Positions 24,468 through 32,810 of a stretch of DNA of 64,000 bases are shown piece after piece; within the stretch, counting starts at the first letter, position 1; the number at the start of each line of letters is the position of its first letter. Source of the DNA: Streptomyces sp. WMMB303 (lineage in GTDB: Bacteria > Actinomycetota > Actinomycetes > Streptomycetales > Streptomycetaceae). Made by a program: the position numbers and the translations under genes. The notes beneath the pieces were generated by a model. It was given only the letters and a program-made list of their open reading frames with translations, made no database searches and was not told the DNA's origin. The stretch is from contig NZ_JARKIN010000001.1 of NCBI RefSeq assembly GCF_029351045.1, forward strand, positions 3,106,001 through 3,170,000. The letters run 5' to 3'.

Positions 24468-25130
24468 ATGCCCGCACCCACCTTGGCGGAGGACTTCCTC
24501 CAGCTGATCCTCGACGACGACTCCGGCAAGCGGGTCGTCGGCCGCCTGGAGGCCACCCGCGGCCTCGCGGGCGCCGTCCTCGTCGACCTCGTACAAGCGG
24601 GGCGAGTGGCGCAGGCCGAGGAAGAGGACGACGAGCGGACCGGACGTTTCGTGGTCCGCGACGCCTCCCCGACCGGGGACCCGGTGTGGGACGAGGCGCT
24701 CGAGCGGCTGGGCGACAAGCCGCGCACCGGACGCCGCGCCGTGGAGAAGCTGGTGAAGGGGGCTGAGACCGCGGTACGCGAACGTCTGGTCGAGCGGGGG
24801 GTCGTGCGCCAGGAAGAGCCTTCCGTCCTCGGCGTCTTCCCCACGAAACGCTGGCCGGCGTCGGACTCACGGCACGAGGAACAGCTCATGCAGCGCATCG
24901 AGAGTGTCCTGGCGGGTGGCGCGGTTCCCGATCAGCGCACCGCCGACCTGATAGCGCTGCTGCATGCCGTTCGGGCGGCGCACAAGGTCATCGACGGTGA
25001 TCGGAAGACACTGAAGGCGCGTGCCGAGGAGATCGCCGAGGACAACCCCGGCGGGGACGCCGTGCGGCGGGCCGTGCACGCCGTGCGGGCCGTGGTGGTC
25101 ACCGTGGCCACCAGCGGAGCCGGCGTCTGA
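24468..25130 (+). CDS. GPP34 (Golgi phosphoprotein 3)-like protein
   Basis: A 220-aa member of the GPP34 family, PI4P-binding in eukaryotes and of unknown role in actinobacteria, where several paralogues are common. It has the family layout: LAEDFLQLILDDDSGK at the start, a conserved ATRGLAGAVLVDLVQAGRV helix, then the mid-region VRERLVERGVVRQEEPSVLGVF and a C-terminal helix pair including ADLIALLHAVRAAHKVI. It is cytosolic or peripheral to the membrane. The ATG at 24468 has GGAGA 8 nt upstream. The longer frame from 24405 is unconserved. Confidence 0.9.
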   Translation: MPAPTLAEDFLQLILDDDSGKRVVGRLEATRGLAGAVLVDLVQAGRVAQAEEEDDERTGRFVVRDASPTGDPVWDEALERLGDKPRTGRRAVEKLVKGAETAVRERLVERGVVRQEEPSVLGVFPTKRWPASDSRHEEQLMQRIESVLAGGAVPDQRTADLIALLHAVRAAHKVIDGDRKTLKARAEEIAEDNPGGDAVRRAVHAVRAVVVTVATSGAGV

Positions 25131-25317
25131 CACCACCGTGCGCCGCGCCGCGTCCAGGGGCCGACGGCGCACGCTCCGTGACCGGAGACCCCGGCGACCC
25201 CCGCGAACCGGGCCTCCGGTCACGGAGCGCTACCGCATAGGCCGGGAAGGCGGGGGTACCGCCGGGGGGAGAGTGACCCGGCACCGGACGCCGAGCAGCG
25301 AAAGGCTGGTGCGCACC

Positions 25318-25806
25318 ATGACGACGACGCATGAGGCCCCGACCCGGAGCCCCGAGGCCCCGCCCCGGACGCAGGAGTCCCCGCCGCGCGAGGACGGGCC
25401 CCCGCCCCGCAGGGACGCGGTCGGCGAGGAATCGGTCGGCAGGCTGGTACAGCACGCGTCGGAGCAGATCTCCCAGCTGATGCGGCAGGAACTGCAACTG
25501 GCGCAGGCCGAGATGCGGCAGAAGGGCAAGCGCTTCGGCCTCGGCGGCGGCATGTTCGGCGGAGCGGGGGTGCTGGGCTTCGTCGCCCTCCAGGCCCTCG
25601 CGGCCACCGTCATCGTCGCCCTCGACCTGGTGCTGCCGCTGTGGCTCGCGGCCCTGGTGGTGACCGCCGCGCTGGCGGTGGTCGCGGGGACGCTGGCCGT
25701 GCTCGGCAAGGGTCAGATCGGCAAGGCGACGCCGGTGAAGCCCGAGGGGACCGTACAGAGCCTGAAAGCGGATGTCGCCGAGGTGAAGGAGAGGTCGCAC
25801 CGATGA
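25318..25806 (+). CDS. DUF1469 / holin-superfamily (Phage_holin_3_6-like) membrane protein
   Basis: A 162-aa protein. After a 40-residue Pro-rich N-terminus comes an amphipathic segment, LVQHASEQISQLMRQELQLA, then two membrane helices (about 80-102 and 108-130), then a short polar tail. This is the classic actinobacterial DUF1469 profile. Such proteins are associated with membrane stress and usually precede a DUF3618 gene, as here, with a 4-nt ATGA overlap. There is no sign of a prophage nearby, so the holin label reflects fold resemblance only. Confidence 0.88.
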   Translation: MTTTHEAPTRSPEAPPRTQESPPREDGPPPRRDAVGEESVGRLVQHASEQISQLMRQELQLAQAEMRQKGKRFGLGGGMFGGAGVLGFVALQALAATVIVALDLVLPLWLAALVVTAALAVVAGTLAVLGKGQIGKATPVKPEGTVQSLKADVAEVKERSHR

Positions 25807-26222
25807 CGCAGAGCCCCCACAGTGACGGTTCCGCACCGAGCCCGGCGGAGCTGCGGGCCCAGGTGGAGGAGACCCGCCGGGAACTCGGCGAGACCGTCGA
25901 GGCGCTGGCGGCGCGCGCGGACATCAAGGCACACGGGCAGCGGAAGACCGCCGAGCTGAAGGCGAGAGCGCGGCACGCCGGGGAGACCACCCGCGGCGGC
26001 ACCCTGCCGGCCGCCGGTGGCGCGGCGCTGATGGCCGCGGCCCTGTTCCTGCGGCACGCCAGGCGGAAGCATGGCGGAGCGCAGTCCTCACCTGCGATCC
26101 GGCAGCATGCGGCCGGGGGCAGGCGGCGCCTCGGCGTGCACGGCCACCGAGCAGGTCCGAGAGTCCACCGGCCTGGAGGAGGGAGCACCCGACGGCACCG
26201 TCCTGGACAGCGGCCGGCGTGA
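25803..26222 (+). CDS. DUF3618-domain protein
   Basis: A 139-aa protein whose first 85 residues match DUF3618: PAELRAQVEETRRELGETVEALAARADIKA is the signature (given here in shortened form as ELRAQVEETRRELGETVEAL), followed by an Arg/Lys-rich helix and a short hydrophobic segment, GGAALMAAALFL. The C-terminal 45 residues are His/Arg/Gly-rich and look unlike the family, so the natural stop may have been lost or the tail may be a frame artefact. It is translationally coupled to the DUF1469 gene. Function unknown. Confidence 0.8.
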   Translation: MTQSPHSDGSAPSPAELRAQVEETRRELGETVEALAARADIKAHGQRKTAELKARARHAGETTRGGTLPAAGGAALMAAALFLRHARRKHGGAQSSPAIRQHAAGGRRRLGVHGHRAGPRVHRPGGGSTRRHRPGQRPA

Positions 26223-26358
26223 CGTTGCTGTCGCCGGCCCCGCCCTGCAAGGTGCGCTCCGCGCTGCGGCCAGGGTCGCGATCCACCGGCGGCGCCACCA
26301 TGGTCGTCCACCGCCTGACCGGAACCCGGTGGCCGAGGCCGGCCCGGGGGTACCGGCG

Positions 26359-26364
26359 TAGGCT
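26359..26364 (+). promoter_or_regulatory. -10 box of the acetyltransferase gene (leaderless layout)
   Basis: TAGGCT ends 6 nt before the GTG start at 26371. Confidence 0.45.
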
Positions 26365-26370
26365 GTCCGG

Positions 26371-26919
26371 GTGCTGAGCTGGCGGCGTCTCGACGAAGGC
26401 GACTTTCCGCTGCTGCGGGCCTGGTTGGCGCAGCCGCATGTGGCCCGCTGGTGGCACCACGAGACCTCACCGGAGGCGGTGGCACGGGATTTCGGTCCCG
26501 CGGCCCGCGGTGAGGAGCCGTCCGAGGACTGGCTGGTCCTGCTCGACGGCAGGCCGCTGGGTCTGGTGCAGCGGTGCTTCCTGGCCGACTACCCGGACTG
26601 CCGGGCCGAGTTGGCGACGGTCACCGAGGTGCCCGGGCGAGCGCTGACCCTCGACTACCTGATCGGGGAACCCGGACTGACCGGTCGCGGCCTCGGGCCC
26701 GAGTTGATCCGTTCCGCTCTCGGCCGGGCGTGGACGGACCACCCGGATGCCACCTGTGCCGTGATCCCGGTACAGGCCGCCAACCGGCCGTCCTGGCGAG
26801 CCCTGGAGAAGGCAGGGCTGCATCGGGTCGCCGAGGGCGAGCTGACCCCGGACAATCCGGCCGACGACCGTCGCCACATCATCTATCGCATCGACCGGCC
26901 GGCAGCCGGACCGGCTTGA
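26371..26919 (+). CDS. GNAT acetyltransferase, aminoglycoside 6'-N-acetyltransferase-like
   Basis: A 182-aa GNAT enzyme. Features are WRRLDEGDFPLLRAWLAQPHV at the N-terminus, VARWWHHE, LDYLIGEPGLTGRGLGPELI (the acetyl-CoA pyrophosphate loop Gly-Arg-Gly-x-Gly), and VQAANRPSWRALEKAGLHRV. The pattern resembles AAC(6')-type and siderophore N-acyl transferases (Acetyltransf_8 group). Whether it acts on an antibiotic or another amine cannot be decided. The start is GTG, with a leaderless-type promoter. Monocistronic; it converges with the YbjN gene. Confidence 0.85.
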   Translation: MLSWRRLDEGDFPLLRAWLAQPHVARWWHHETSPEAVARDFGPAARGEEPSEDWLVLLDGRPLGLVQRCFLADYPDCRAELATVTEVPGRALTLDYLIGEPGLTGRGLGPELIRSALGRAWTDHPDATCAVIPVQAANRPSWRALEKAGLHRVAEGELTPDNPADDRRHIIYRIDRPAAGPA

Positions 26920-26968
26920 GCGGCCGCCTCGACTGCGGCTCGGGTACGGCGCGGTGGCGCGCCCGTGC

Positions 26969-27469
26969 TCATCCCTCGCGTTCGGTCAGGTGCGTGAACG
27001 CGTCCAGGTTCCGGGTGGACTCGCCGCGCGCGGTGCGCCAGGCGTACTCCTTGCGGATGGCGTCGGCGAAGCCCATCTCCAGGAGGGTGTTGAAGGAGCC
27101 GTCGGCGTTCTCCAGGACGCTGCCGAGCAGGCGGTCGACCTCCTCGCCGGTGACGGAGGCCAGCGGCAGCCGTCCGACGAGGTAGATGTCGCCGTGCCCG
27201 TCGATCGCGTAACCGACGCCGTACAGCTTGGTGTTGCGCTCCAGGAGCCAGCGGTGCACGGCGGCGTGGTTCTCGTCCGGGTTGCGGACGACGAAGGCGT
27301 TGACCGAGAGGGAGTGCGCGCCGACCGCCAGGGAGCAGGTGGTCTGCAGCTTCCGGGTGCCCGGGAGCGTGACGACGTACGTGCCCTCCGCCGGGCTCTC
27401 CCACTCCAGCTCGGCGTCGTTCAGTGTCCGCTCGATCGCCGCACGTGCCGCGGCAGCAACGTCACCCAT
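26969..27469 (-). CDS. YbjN-domain protein
   Basis: A 166-aa protein of the YbjN (type III secretion chaperone-like fold) family. Seen are [57 protein letters not shown] and the C-terminal [20 protein letters not shown]. Its role in actinobacteria is unknown. It follows mshA on the same strand, overlapping its stop by 8 nt, yet it also has its own -10-like TACGAT 6 nt before the ATG inside the mshA 3' end, so it may be expressed both ways. The mshA-YbjN linkage is common in Streptomyces to my knowledge. Confidence 0.9.
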   Translation of the reverse strand: MGDVAAAARAAIERTLNDAELEWESPAEGTYVVTLPGTRKLQTTCSLAVGAHSLSVNAFVVRNPDENHAAVHRWLLERNTKLYGVGYAIDGHGDIYLVGRLPLASVTGEEVDRLLGSVLENADGSFNTLLEMGFADAIRKEYAWRTARGESTRNLDAFTHLTEREG

Positions 27470-28829
27470 GCGGCGATCGTAGGCGACGGCGCCGCTCCTG
27501 CAACGCGGCGGCGTACACCTCGGCGGTGGACCCGGCGGCGGCGGCCCAGCCGAAGCCCTGCGCGTGCCGGGCGGCGGCGGTGCCGAGCCGGTCCGGGAGG
27601 TGCGGGTCGTCGGCGAAGCGGCGCAGGGCGCGGGCGTACTCGGCGGGGTCGTGTCCGGCGACCAGGTAGCCGCTGACGCCGTCCCGCACGGCGACCGGGA
27701 GCCCGCCGACGGCGGCGGCCACCACGGGGGTGCCGCACGCCTGGGCCTCGACGGCGACCAGCCCGAAGGACTCGCTGTAGGACGGCATGACCAGCACGGA
27801 GGCGGCCCGGTACCAGTCGGCGAGCTGTTCCTGGCCGACCGGGGGGCGGAAGGCGACCAGGTCGGCGATGCCCAGCCGGGCGGCGAGCTTCTGCAACCCT
27901 TCCGGCTTGGCGAGCCCGCTGCCGCTGGGCCCGCCCACCACGGGCACCACCATCCGGCGGCGCAGCGAGGGGTCCTCGTCCACCAGCCGGGCGACCGCGC
28001 GCAGCAGCACGTCGGGGGCCTTGAGCGGCTGGATGCGGCCGGCGAAGAGGGGGATGAGCGCGTCCTGGGGCAGGCCGAGCCTGGCCCGGGCGGCGGCGCG
28101 GCCGTCCGCGGGCCGGAAGCGGTCGAGGTTGACGCCGGGGTGGACGACGGCGGTGCGGTCGCGGGGTGCCTCGTAGTGGTGGACGAGGTCGCCCGCCTCC
28201 TCGTCGGTGTTGGCGACCAGGCGGTCGGCGGCGCGCACGATCTGGGTCTCGCCGATGACGCGGGCGGGCGGCTCGGGGGTGTCGCCGTCGGCGAGGGCGG
28301 CGTTCTTGACCTTGGCCATGGTGTGCATGGCGTGCACGAGTGGCACGCCCCAGCGCTGGGCCGCCAGCCAGCCGACGTGCCCGGACAGCCAGTAGTGGGA
28401 GTGCACCAGGTCGTAGTAGCCGGGCCGGTGACCGGCCCACACCTGCATCACTCCGTGCGTGAAGGCGCACAGTTGCGCGGGCAGCTCCTCCTTGGAGAGG
28501 CCCTCGTAGGGGCCGGCGTCGATGTGCCGCACGAGGACGCCGGGGGCCAGCTCGACGGTGGGAGCCAGGGTGCCGGTCGTGGCGCGGGTGAAGATCTCGA
28601 TCTCGGTGCCCTGTGCTGCGAGCTGCCGCGCCAGTTCGACGATGTAGACGTTCATGCCGCCCGCGTCGCCGGTGCCCGGCTGGTGGAGCGGAGAGGTGTG
28701 GACGCTGAGCATCGCCACCCGGCGGGCCCGGCGCGGGCCGGTCAGGCGCAGCAGCGGGGGCCTGGACTGGTGCGGGAGGGCGGAGCGTCCGCCGCGCCGC
28801 TGACCGAGCCGGGACACGTGGTGGCTCAC
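27462..28829 (-). CDS. mshA: D-inositol-3-phosphate glycosyltransferase (mycothiol biosynthesis)
   Basis: MshA transfers GlcNAc from UDP-GlcNAc to 1L-inositol-1-phosphate, the first step to mycothiol, the actinobacterial redox thiol. The 455-aa GT-B enzyme has [20 protein letters not shown] with GGMNVYI (glycine loop), [12 protein letters not shown], the phosphate-binding [15 protein letters not shown], and the nucleotide-sugar site [20 protein letters not shown]. The GTG at 28827-28829 is used because GGAGGAGG lies about 10 nt upstream. The longer frame to 28964 is unconserved. The last mycothiol enzyme, mshD, is also in the window near 40 kb. Confidence 0.96.
   Translation of the reverse strand: MSHHVSRLGQRRGGRSALPHQSRPPLLRLTGPRRARRVAMLSVHTSPLHQPGTGDAGGMNVYIVELARQLAAQGTEIEIFTRATTGTLAPTVELAPGVLVRHIDAGPYEGLSKEELPAQLCAFTHGVMQVWAGHRPGYYDLVHSHYWLSGHVGWLAAQRWGVPLVHAMHTMAKVKNAALADGDTPEPPARVIGETQIVRAADRLVANTDEEAGDLVHHYEAPRDRTAVVHPGVNLDRFRPADGRAAARARLGLPQDALIPLFAGRIQPLKAPDVLLRAVARLVDEDPSLRRRMVVPVVGGPSGSGLAKPEGLQKLAARLGIADLVAFRPPVGQEQLADWYRAASVLVMPSYSESFGLVAVEAQACGTPVVAAAVGGLPVAVRDGVSGYLVAGHDPAEYARALRRFADDPHLPDRLGTAAARHAQGFGWAAAAGSTAEVYAAALQERRRRLRSPHG
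27476..27481 (-). promoter_or_regulatory. -10 box of the YbjN gene inside the mshA 3' end
   Basis: TACGAT on the minus strand ends 6 nt before the YbjN ATG and lies within the last codons of mshA. Confidence 0.4.
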
Positions 28830-29013
28830 GGTTCCGATGCCTCCTCCGTTGCGGACGGTGCGGTCCGGGACACGGTGCGGTACGAAGTCGCGGCAGCCGC
28901 GACCCGGCCACGCGCGGCCCGGGTGCGAGAACAGCGAAAAGGTTGCTCCGTCTTCCCTCTTCACGGTCGAATTTGCCGAACTGTGACAATCGGCTCGGTT
29001 CTCGGGGCCCGCG

Positions 29014-29019
29014 TATCCT
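29014..29019 (+). promoter_or_regulatory. -10 box of the methyltransferase gene (leaderless layout)
   Basis: TATCCT ends 7 nt before the ATG at 29027. Confidence 0.45.
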
Positions 29020-29026
29020 CGCCCTC

Positions 29027-29854
29027 ATGCCGCCGCGTCCCCCCGTACCGTCCCGTCCAGTCGGTACGGTCACCCGCGGGACGACCAACCCGAACCGGCT
29101 GCGCCGGATGGACCGCTGGATCGCCGCCGCGCACGGCCCCGCACTCCGCCGCTCCCCCGCCCCGCCCGTCGCCGTCGACCTCGGCTACGGCGCGGCGCCC
29201 TGGACGGCCGTCGAACTGCTGGAGCGGCTGCGCGCGGTACGCGGCGACGCGCGGGTGTACGGCGTCGAGATCGACCCGGCGCGGGTGGCCGCCGCGCACC
29301 CGTACGCGCGCCCGGGCCTGGCCTTTGTCCGCGGCGGCTTCGAACTGCCCGTCGGCGGGGGCCGCGGGCTGACACTGATCCGCGCGGCGAACGTGCTGCG
29401 CCAGTACCCGGAGGCGGAGGTCGTCCCGGCGTGGCGGCGGCTGTGCGCGCGGCTGGCGCCGGAAGGACTGCTGGTGGAGGGCACCTGCGACGAGATCGGG
29501 CGCCGCCATGTGTGGGTGGCGCTCGGTCCGGAGGGCCCGCGGACGGTGACCTTCGCAGCCCGCCTGGCCACCCTGGCGGCCCCCTCCGACCTGGCCGAAC
29601 GGCTGCCGAAGGCGCTCATCCACCGCAATGTGCCCGGCGAAGGGGTGCACGCCTTCCTCACCGACTTCGACCGGGCCTGGGCCACCGCCGCCCCCTACGG
29701 CGCCCTCAGCGCCCGCCAGCGCTGGATCCGCGCCGTACGCGCCCTCGCCGCGGACTGGCCGCTGGCCGACGGGCCCCGCCGCTGGCGCCAGGGCGAGGTG
29801 ACGGTCCGCTGGAGCGCCCTCGCCCCGCACACCACGCCGAGCACCTTCCGCTGA
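29027..29854 (+). CDS. SAM-dependent methyltransferase-like protein
   Basis: A 275-aa class I methyltransferase fold with AVDLGYGAAPWTAVELLERL (a variant of the SAM motif I), VYGVEIDPARVAAA (motif II acidic residue), and LTLIRAANVLRQYPEAEV. The final third is not conserved with known enzymes. Substrate unknown. It is divergent from mshA across 197 nt, and I recall this association as conserved in Streptomyces, but no link to mycothiol is established. The ATG at 29027 follows a leaderless-type -10. Confidence 0.82.
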   Translation: MPPRPPVPSRPVGTVTRGTTNPNRLRRMDRWIAAAHGPALRRSPAPPVAVDLGYGAAPWTAVELLERLRAVRGDARVYGVEIDPARVAAAHPYARPGLAFVRGGFELPVGGGRGLTLIRAANVLRQYPEAEVVPAWRRLCARLAPEGLLVEGTCDEIGRRHVWVALGPEGPRTVTFAARLATLAAPSDLAERLPKALIHRNVPGEGVHAFLTDFDRAWATAAPYGALSARQRWIRAVRALAADWPLADGPRRWRQGEVTVRWSALAPHTTPSTFR

Positions 29855-29923
29855 CGCCCGCGGCCGGGTCGAGAGCGGGCCCGGACCTCTGACACATCGC
29901 CGAGAACCGGTGACGGTGCGCAC

Positions 29924-29961
29924 TTGACCCCCACTATTCATTGAGAGAATAGTGGGGGTCA
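29924..29961 (+). promoter_or_regulatory. PadR-operon promoter embedded in a perfect 15-bp palindrome
   Basis: The palindrome arms are 29925-29939 and 29947-29961 (TGACCCCCACTATTC and complement) around a 7-nt loop. A -35-like TTGACC (29924-29929) and -10-like AATAGT (29948-29953) with 18-nt spacing sit inside it, so a repressor dimer bound here would block polymerase. The right arm ends on the first base of the ATG. Confidence 0.75.
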
Positions 29962-30500
29962 TGTCCACCGCAGCTCACGTGTTGCTCGCCCTGCTCGCCG
30001 CCGGACCGCTACACGGGTACGACCTGAAGAAGGCCCATGACCTGCGCTTCCCGAAGGCGAAGCCGATGGCGTTCGGCCAGGTGTACGCCACCTTGGCGCG
30101 GCTGGAACGGGACGGGCTGGTCGAGCAGGTGGGCACCGACCGCGACGGCGGGCCCGACCGGACGCTGTTCGCGCTGACCGACGCCGGACACGGGGCACTG
30201 GGCACCTGGCTGGCCGCAGTCGAGACCCCGGCCCCGTACGTGAGCTCCGACCTGCTCGCCAAGGTCGTCGTGGCGCTCCTGGTCGCCGATCCCGAACAGG
30301 CCCGCACCTGGCTGAGCGCCCAACGCCGGGCGCACACGGCGCGGCTGCGGGAACTCACCGCCCTCAAGGCGGATCCGGCGACCGGCCTCGGCGACGTGAT
30401 CGCCGCCGACTTCGCCCTCACCCACCTGGACGCCGACCTGCGCTGGATGCAGACCACGCTGGAACGCGTCACCGACCTCCACCGGGAGATCCACGGATGA
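29961..30500 (+). CDS. PadR-family transcriptional repressor
   Basis: A 179-aa PadR regulator with an N-terminal winged helix (AAHVLLALLAAGPLHGYDLK, FGQVYATLARLERDGLVEQV, RTLFALTDAGHGALGTWL) and a C-terminal helical dimerisation domain (about 90-179). PadR proteins of this subgroup usually repress the adjacent ABC exporter and are released by its substrate. The ATG at 29961 is part of the perfect palindrome that is the probable operator, and a TSS at about 29960 would make the mRNA leaderless. It overlaps the ATPase gene by 4 nt. Confidence 0.92.
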   Translation: MSTAAHVLLALLAAGPLHGYDLKKAHDLRFPKAKPMAFGQVYATLARLERDGLVEQVGTDRDGGPDRTLFALTDAGHGALGTWLAAVETPAPYVSSDLLAKVVVALLVADPEQARTWLSAQRRAHTARLRELTALKADPATGLGDVIAADFALTHLDADLRWMQTTLERVTDLHREIHG

Positions 30501-31210
30501 CAGTCCTGCAAGCACGCTCCGTCGTGAAGTCCTACGGCCCCACGCCGGCGCTGCGCGGCGTCGGACTCGAACTGGCCGAGGGGGAGGTGCTGGCCGTCAC
30601 GGGGCCGAGCGGCTGCGGCAAGTCCACCCTGCTGCACTGCCTGTCCGGCATCCTGCAACCCGACTCGGGCGAGGTCCGATACCGCGGCAGGCCGCTGAAC
30701 GCGTACTCGGAGGCCGACCGGACCCGGCTGCGCCGTACGGAGTTCGGCGTGTTGTTCCAGTTCGGCCAGCTCGTGGCGGAGATATCAGCGGCGGAGAACG
30801 TCGCGCTGCCCCTGCTGCTCACCGGACGCAGCCGCGCCGAGGCCCGCACGGCGGCACTCGGCCAACTCGACCGCCTCGGCGTGGCGGACGCCGCCGAGGC
30901 CCGGCCGGGACAGCTCTCCGGCGGCCAGCAGCAGCGCGTCGCCGCAGCGCGTGCGCTGGTCACCGAACCCCGGGTGCTCTTCGCGGACGAACCGACCGGC
31001 GCCCTCGACCAGCTCGCCGGGGAGAAGCTCCTGGGCGAACTGGTCCGCACGGCCCGCGAGCGGGGCAACAGCGTCCTGCTGGTCACCCACGCCCCGGTCG
31101 TGGCCGCCTACGCCGACCGGGAAGTCGTCCTCCACGACGGCGTCGTCGACCCCAGCGGACTCGGCACCGGGCGACTCGGCACCGGCGCGGGGACGGGGAC
31201 TTCGCTGTGA
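30497..31210 (+). CDS. ABC transporter ATPase (MacB/LolD type)
   Basis: A 237-aa ATPase with Walker A GPSGCGKST (about 36-44), Q-loop FQFGQLVAEISAAENV, signature LSGGQQQRVAAARAL, Walker B VLFADEPTGALD and the H-loop LLVTHAPVV. It belongs to the LolD/MacB group that works with FtsX-like permeases, exporting peptides, lipids or antibiotics, or acting as a mechanotransmitter. It is coupled on both sides by 4-nt overlaps, ATGA with padR and GTGA with the permease, so all three are one operon. Confidence 0.95.
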   Translation: MTVLQARSVVKSYGPTPALRGVGLELAEGEVLAVTGPSGCGKSTLLHCLSGILQPDSGEVRYRGRPLNAYSEADRTRLRRTEFGVLFQFGQLVAEISAAENVALPLLLTGRSRAEARTAALGQLDRLGVADAAEARPGQLSGGQQQRVAAARALVTEPRVLFADEPTGALDQLAGEKLLGELVRTARERGNSVLLVTHAPVVAAYADREVVLHDGVVDPSGLGTGRLGTGAGTGTSL

Positions 31211-32787
31211 GCGCCGTCCTGGAGATGCGGCCCGCGGTACTGCTGCGGCTCGCCCGCGCCGGAACCCGCACGGACACCCTCCGGGTCGTCCTCACCGCGG
31301 CGGGTGCGCTGCTGGGCACCCTCGCCCTGCTCGCCGCGCTGACGGTGGCCGCCATCGGCACACCCCTCGACGTGACCGCGGGCTCCCGCGCGCAGTCGGA
31401 CCAGTACAGCAGCCTGCTGCTGCGGCAGCCGGGACTGCGGCCCGGGGTGTGTCTCGCGTTCGGTCTGCTGACCCTCCCGGTACTGGCGTTGGCCGGACAG
31501 TGCGCCCGCATCGGAGCACCCGCCAGGGACCGGCGGCTGGCCGCGCTGCGGCTGGCCGGAGCGACCCCCCGGCAGAGCACCGCCGTCGTCGCCACCGAAA
31601 CCGGGCTCGCGGCCCTGCTGGGCGCCTGCGCGGGCTTCGCCGTCCACTTCGCGCTCCGGGCCGCCCTCGACGAGCCGAACGCGGACGGCCGGCTGCCGCT
31701 GCCCACCGATGTGCTGCCCCACCCCGCCGGTATGACCGCGGTTCTGCTCGGAATCCCCCTGCTCAGCGCGGCGAGCTCCGCCGTGCTGACGCGCCGGGTC
31801 GTGGTGAGCCCCCTGGGGGTGACCCGCCGCGCCCGTACGCGGGCCCCCCGCCCGTGGCCGGGGCTCCTCCTGCCGGCCGCGGCGGCGGCGTTCACCGGGG
31901 TGGGCGCGCTGCGCCCGGAGGAAAGCGGCCGGCCGGGAACGGACTCCGTCCTCGTCGGGGGCGGGCTGCCGCTGCTGCTCCTGCTCGTCGGCGGCGTGTG
32001 CGCCGTGCTCGGGCTGGTACTCGGCACCGCCTGGATCTCCCACACCGCCGGCCGGATACTCCACCGCTTCGCCCGCCGCGCCCCGGCCCTGCTCGCCGCG
32101 CGGCGGCTGACCGCGGACCCCTGGCACGGCAGCCGCACCCTCTCCGCCTTCCTGGCCTGCGCACTGGTCGGCGCCGGTGCGGCGGCCGTCCGCGCCACCT
32201 TCTCGGCGCTGTGGGACGCGGAGACAGCGGCGGCGCGCTACGAAGCGCGCGCCGGAGTCGACGACCAGGCACTCACGAGAGCCGATCCGTTCTACCTCGA
32301 CTCGATGTTCCTGGTGGACATCGCTGTCGTCACCGCTGCGGTGATCGCAGTCGGCGGACTGCTGGTCGCGCTCGCCGAGGCCGTCGCAGCCCGCAGGCGC
32401 ACCCACGCGGCGCTGCTCGCCTCCGGGGTGCCCAGGAGCGTGCTCGCCCGGGCGACCCTGTGGCAGACCCTCGCCCCCGCGGTACCCGCCGTTCTCCTCG
32501 CCCTCTCGCTGGGTGCCGCCCTGGGCCGCGGCGTCATGGGCCGCCAGGCCGCGGCCGGCGGACACCGCTTCCGCGCGTGCGTGGCCGCGGACGGCTGCCC
32601 GGACGCACTCACCGAGGCCAACAGCAAGGCGGTCGCGATACCCGAGATGGTCCGCACCGCCCAGATCCCCTGGGCCGAACTGGCCCTCCAGGCCGGTGGC
32701 GCACTGGTCCTGCTGCTCGCCGCGACCGCGGGGGCCCTGCTCTTCCTGCGTTCCACCGCGACCGTCGAGGAGCTCCGCACCCAGTGA
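31207..32787 (+). CDS. FtsX-like ABC transporter permease
   Basis: A 526-aa membrane protein with two FtsX-type modules and about eight helices: helix 1 near 26-50, a three-helix group at 78-215 containing RDRRLAALRLAGATPRQ (the coupling motif), a second group at 228-275, and a final FtsX core around 365-520 with RRRTHAALLASGVPRSVLA. An extracytoplasmic loop with two Cys (RACVAADGCPD) precedes the last helix. It is the transmembrane partner of the upstream ATPase. It converges on the CHAD gene with only 23 nt between stops. Confidence 0.92.
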   Translation: MSAVLEMRPAVLLRLARAGTRTDTLRVVLTAAGALLGTLALLAALTVAAIGTPLDVTAGSRAQSDQYSSLLLRQPGLRPGVCLAFGLLTLPVLALAGQCARIGAPARDRRLAALRLAGATPRQSTAVVATETGLAALLGACAGFAVHFALRAALDEPNADGRLPLPTDVLPHPAGMTAVLLGIPLLSAASSAVLTRRVVVSPLGVTRRARTRAPRPWPGLLLPAAAAAFTGVGALRPEESGRPGTDSVLVGGGLPLLLLLVGGVCAVLGLVLGTAWISHTAGRILHRFARRAPALLAARRLTADPWHGSRTLSAFLACALVGAGAAAVRATFSALWDAETAAARYEARAGVDDQALTRADPFYLDSMFLVDIAVVTAAVIAVGGLLVALAEAVAARRRTHAALLASGVPRSVLARATLWQTLAPAVPAVLLALSLGAALGRGVMGRQAAAGGHRFRACVAADGCPDALTEANSKAVAIPEMVRTAQIPWAELALQAGGALVLLLAATAGALLFLRSTATVEELRTQ

Positions 32788-32810
32788 GCCGAACGGCGCC
32801 GCCGCCCGCC

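Noticed and set aside
25318..25806. Holin annotation as a prophage remnant
   Set aside because: DUF1469/holin-fold proteins coupled to DUF3618 are ordinary streptomycete chromosomal genes, and no phage genes are nearby.
26371..26919. Calling this GNAT an antibiotic-resistance gene
   Set aside because: The fold is AAC(6')-like, but family similarity alone does not show aminoglycoside acetylation. Kept as a generic acetyltransferase.
32788..32810. Strong terminator between the convergent permease and CHAD genes
   Set aside because: Only 23 nt separate the stops and the inverted repeat there is weak and overlaps coding sequence.
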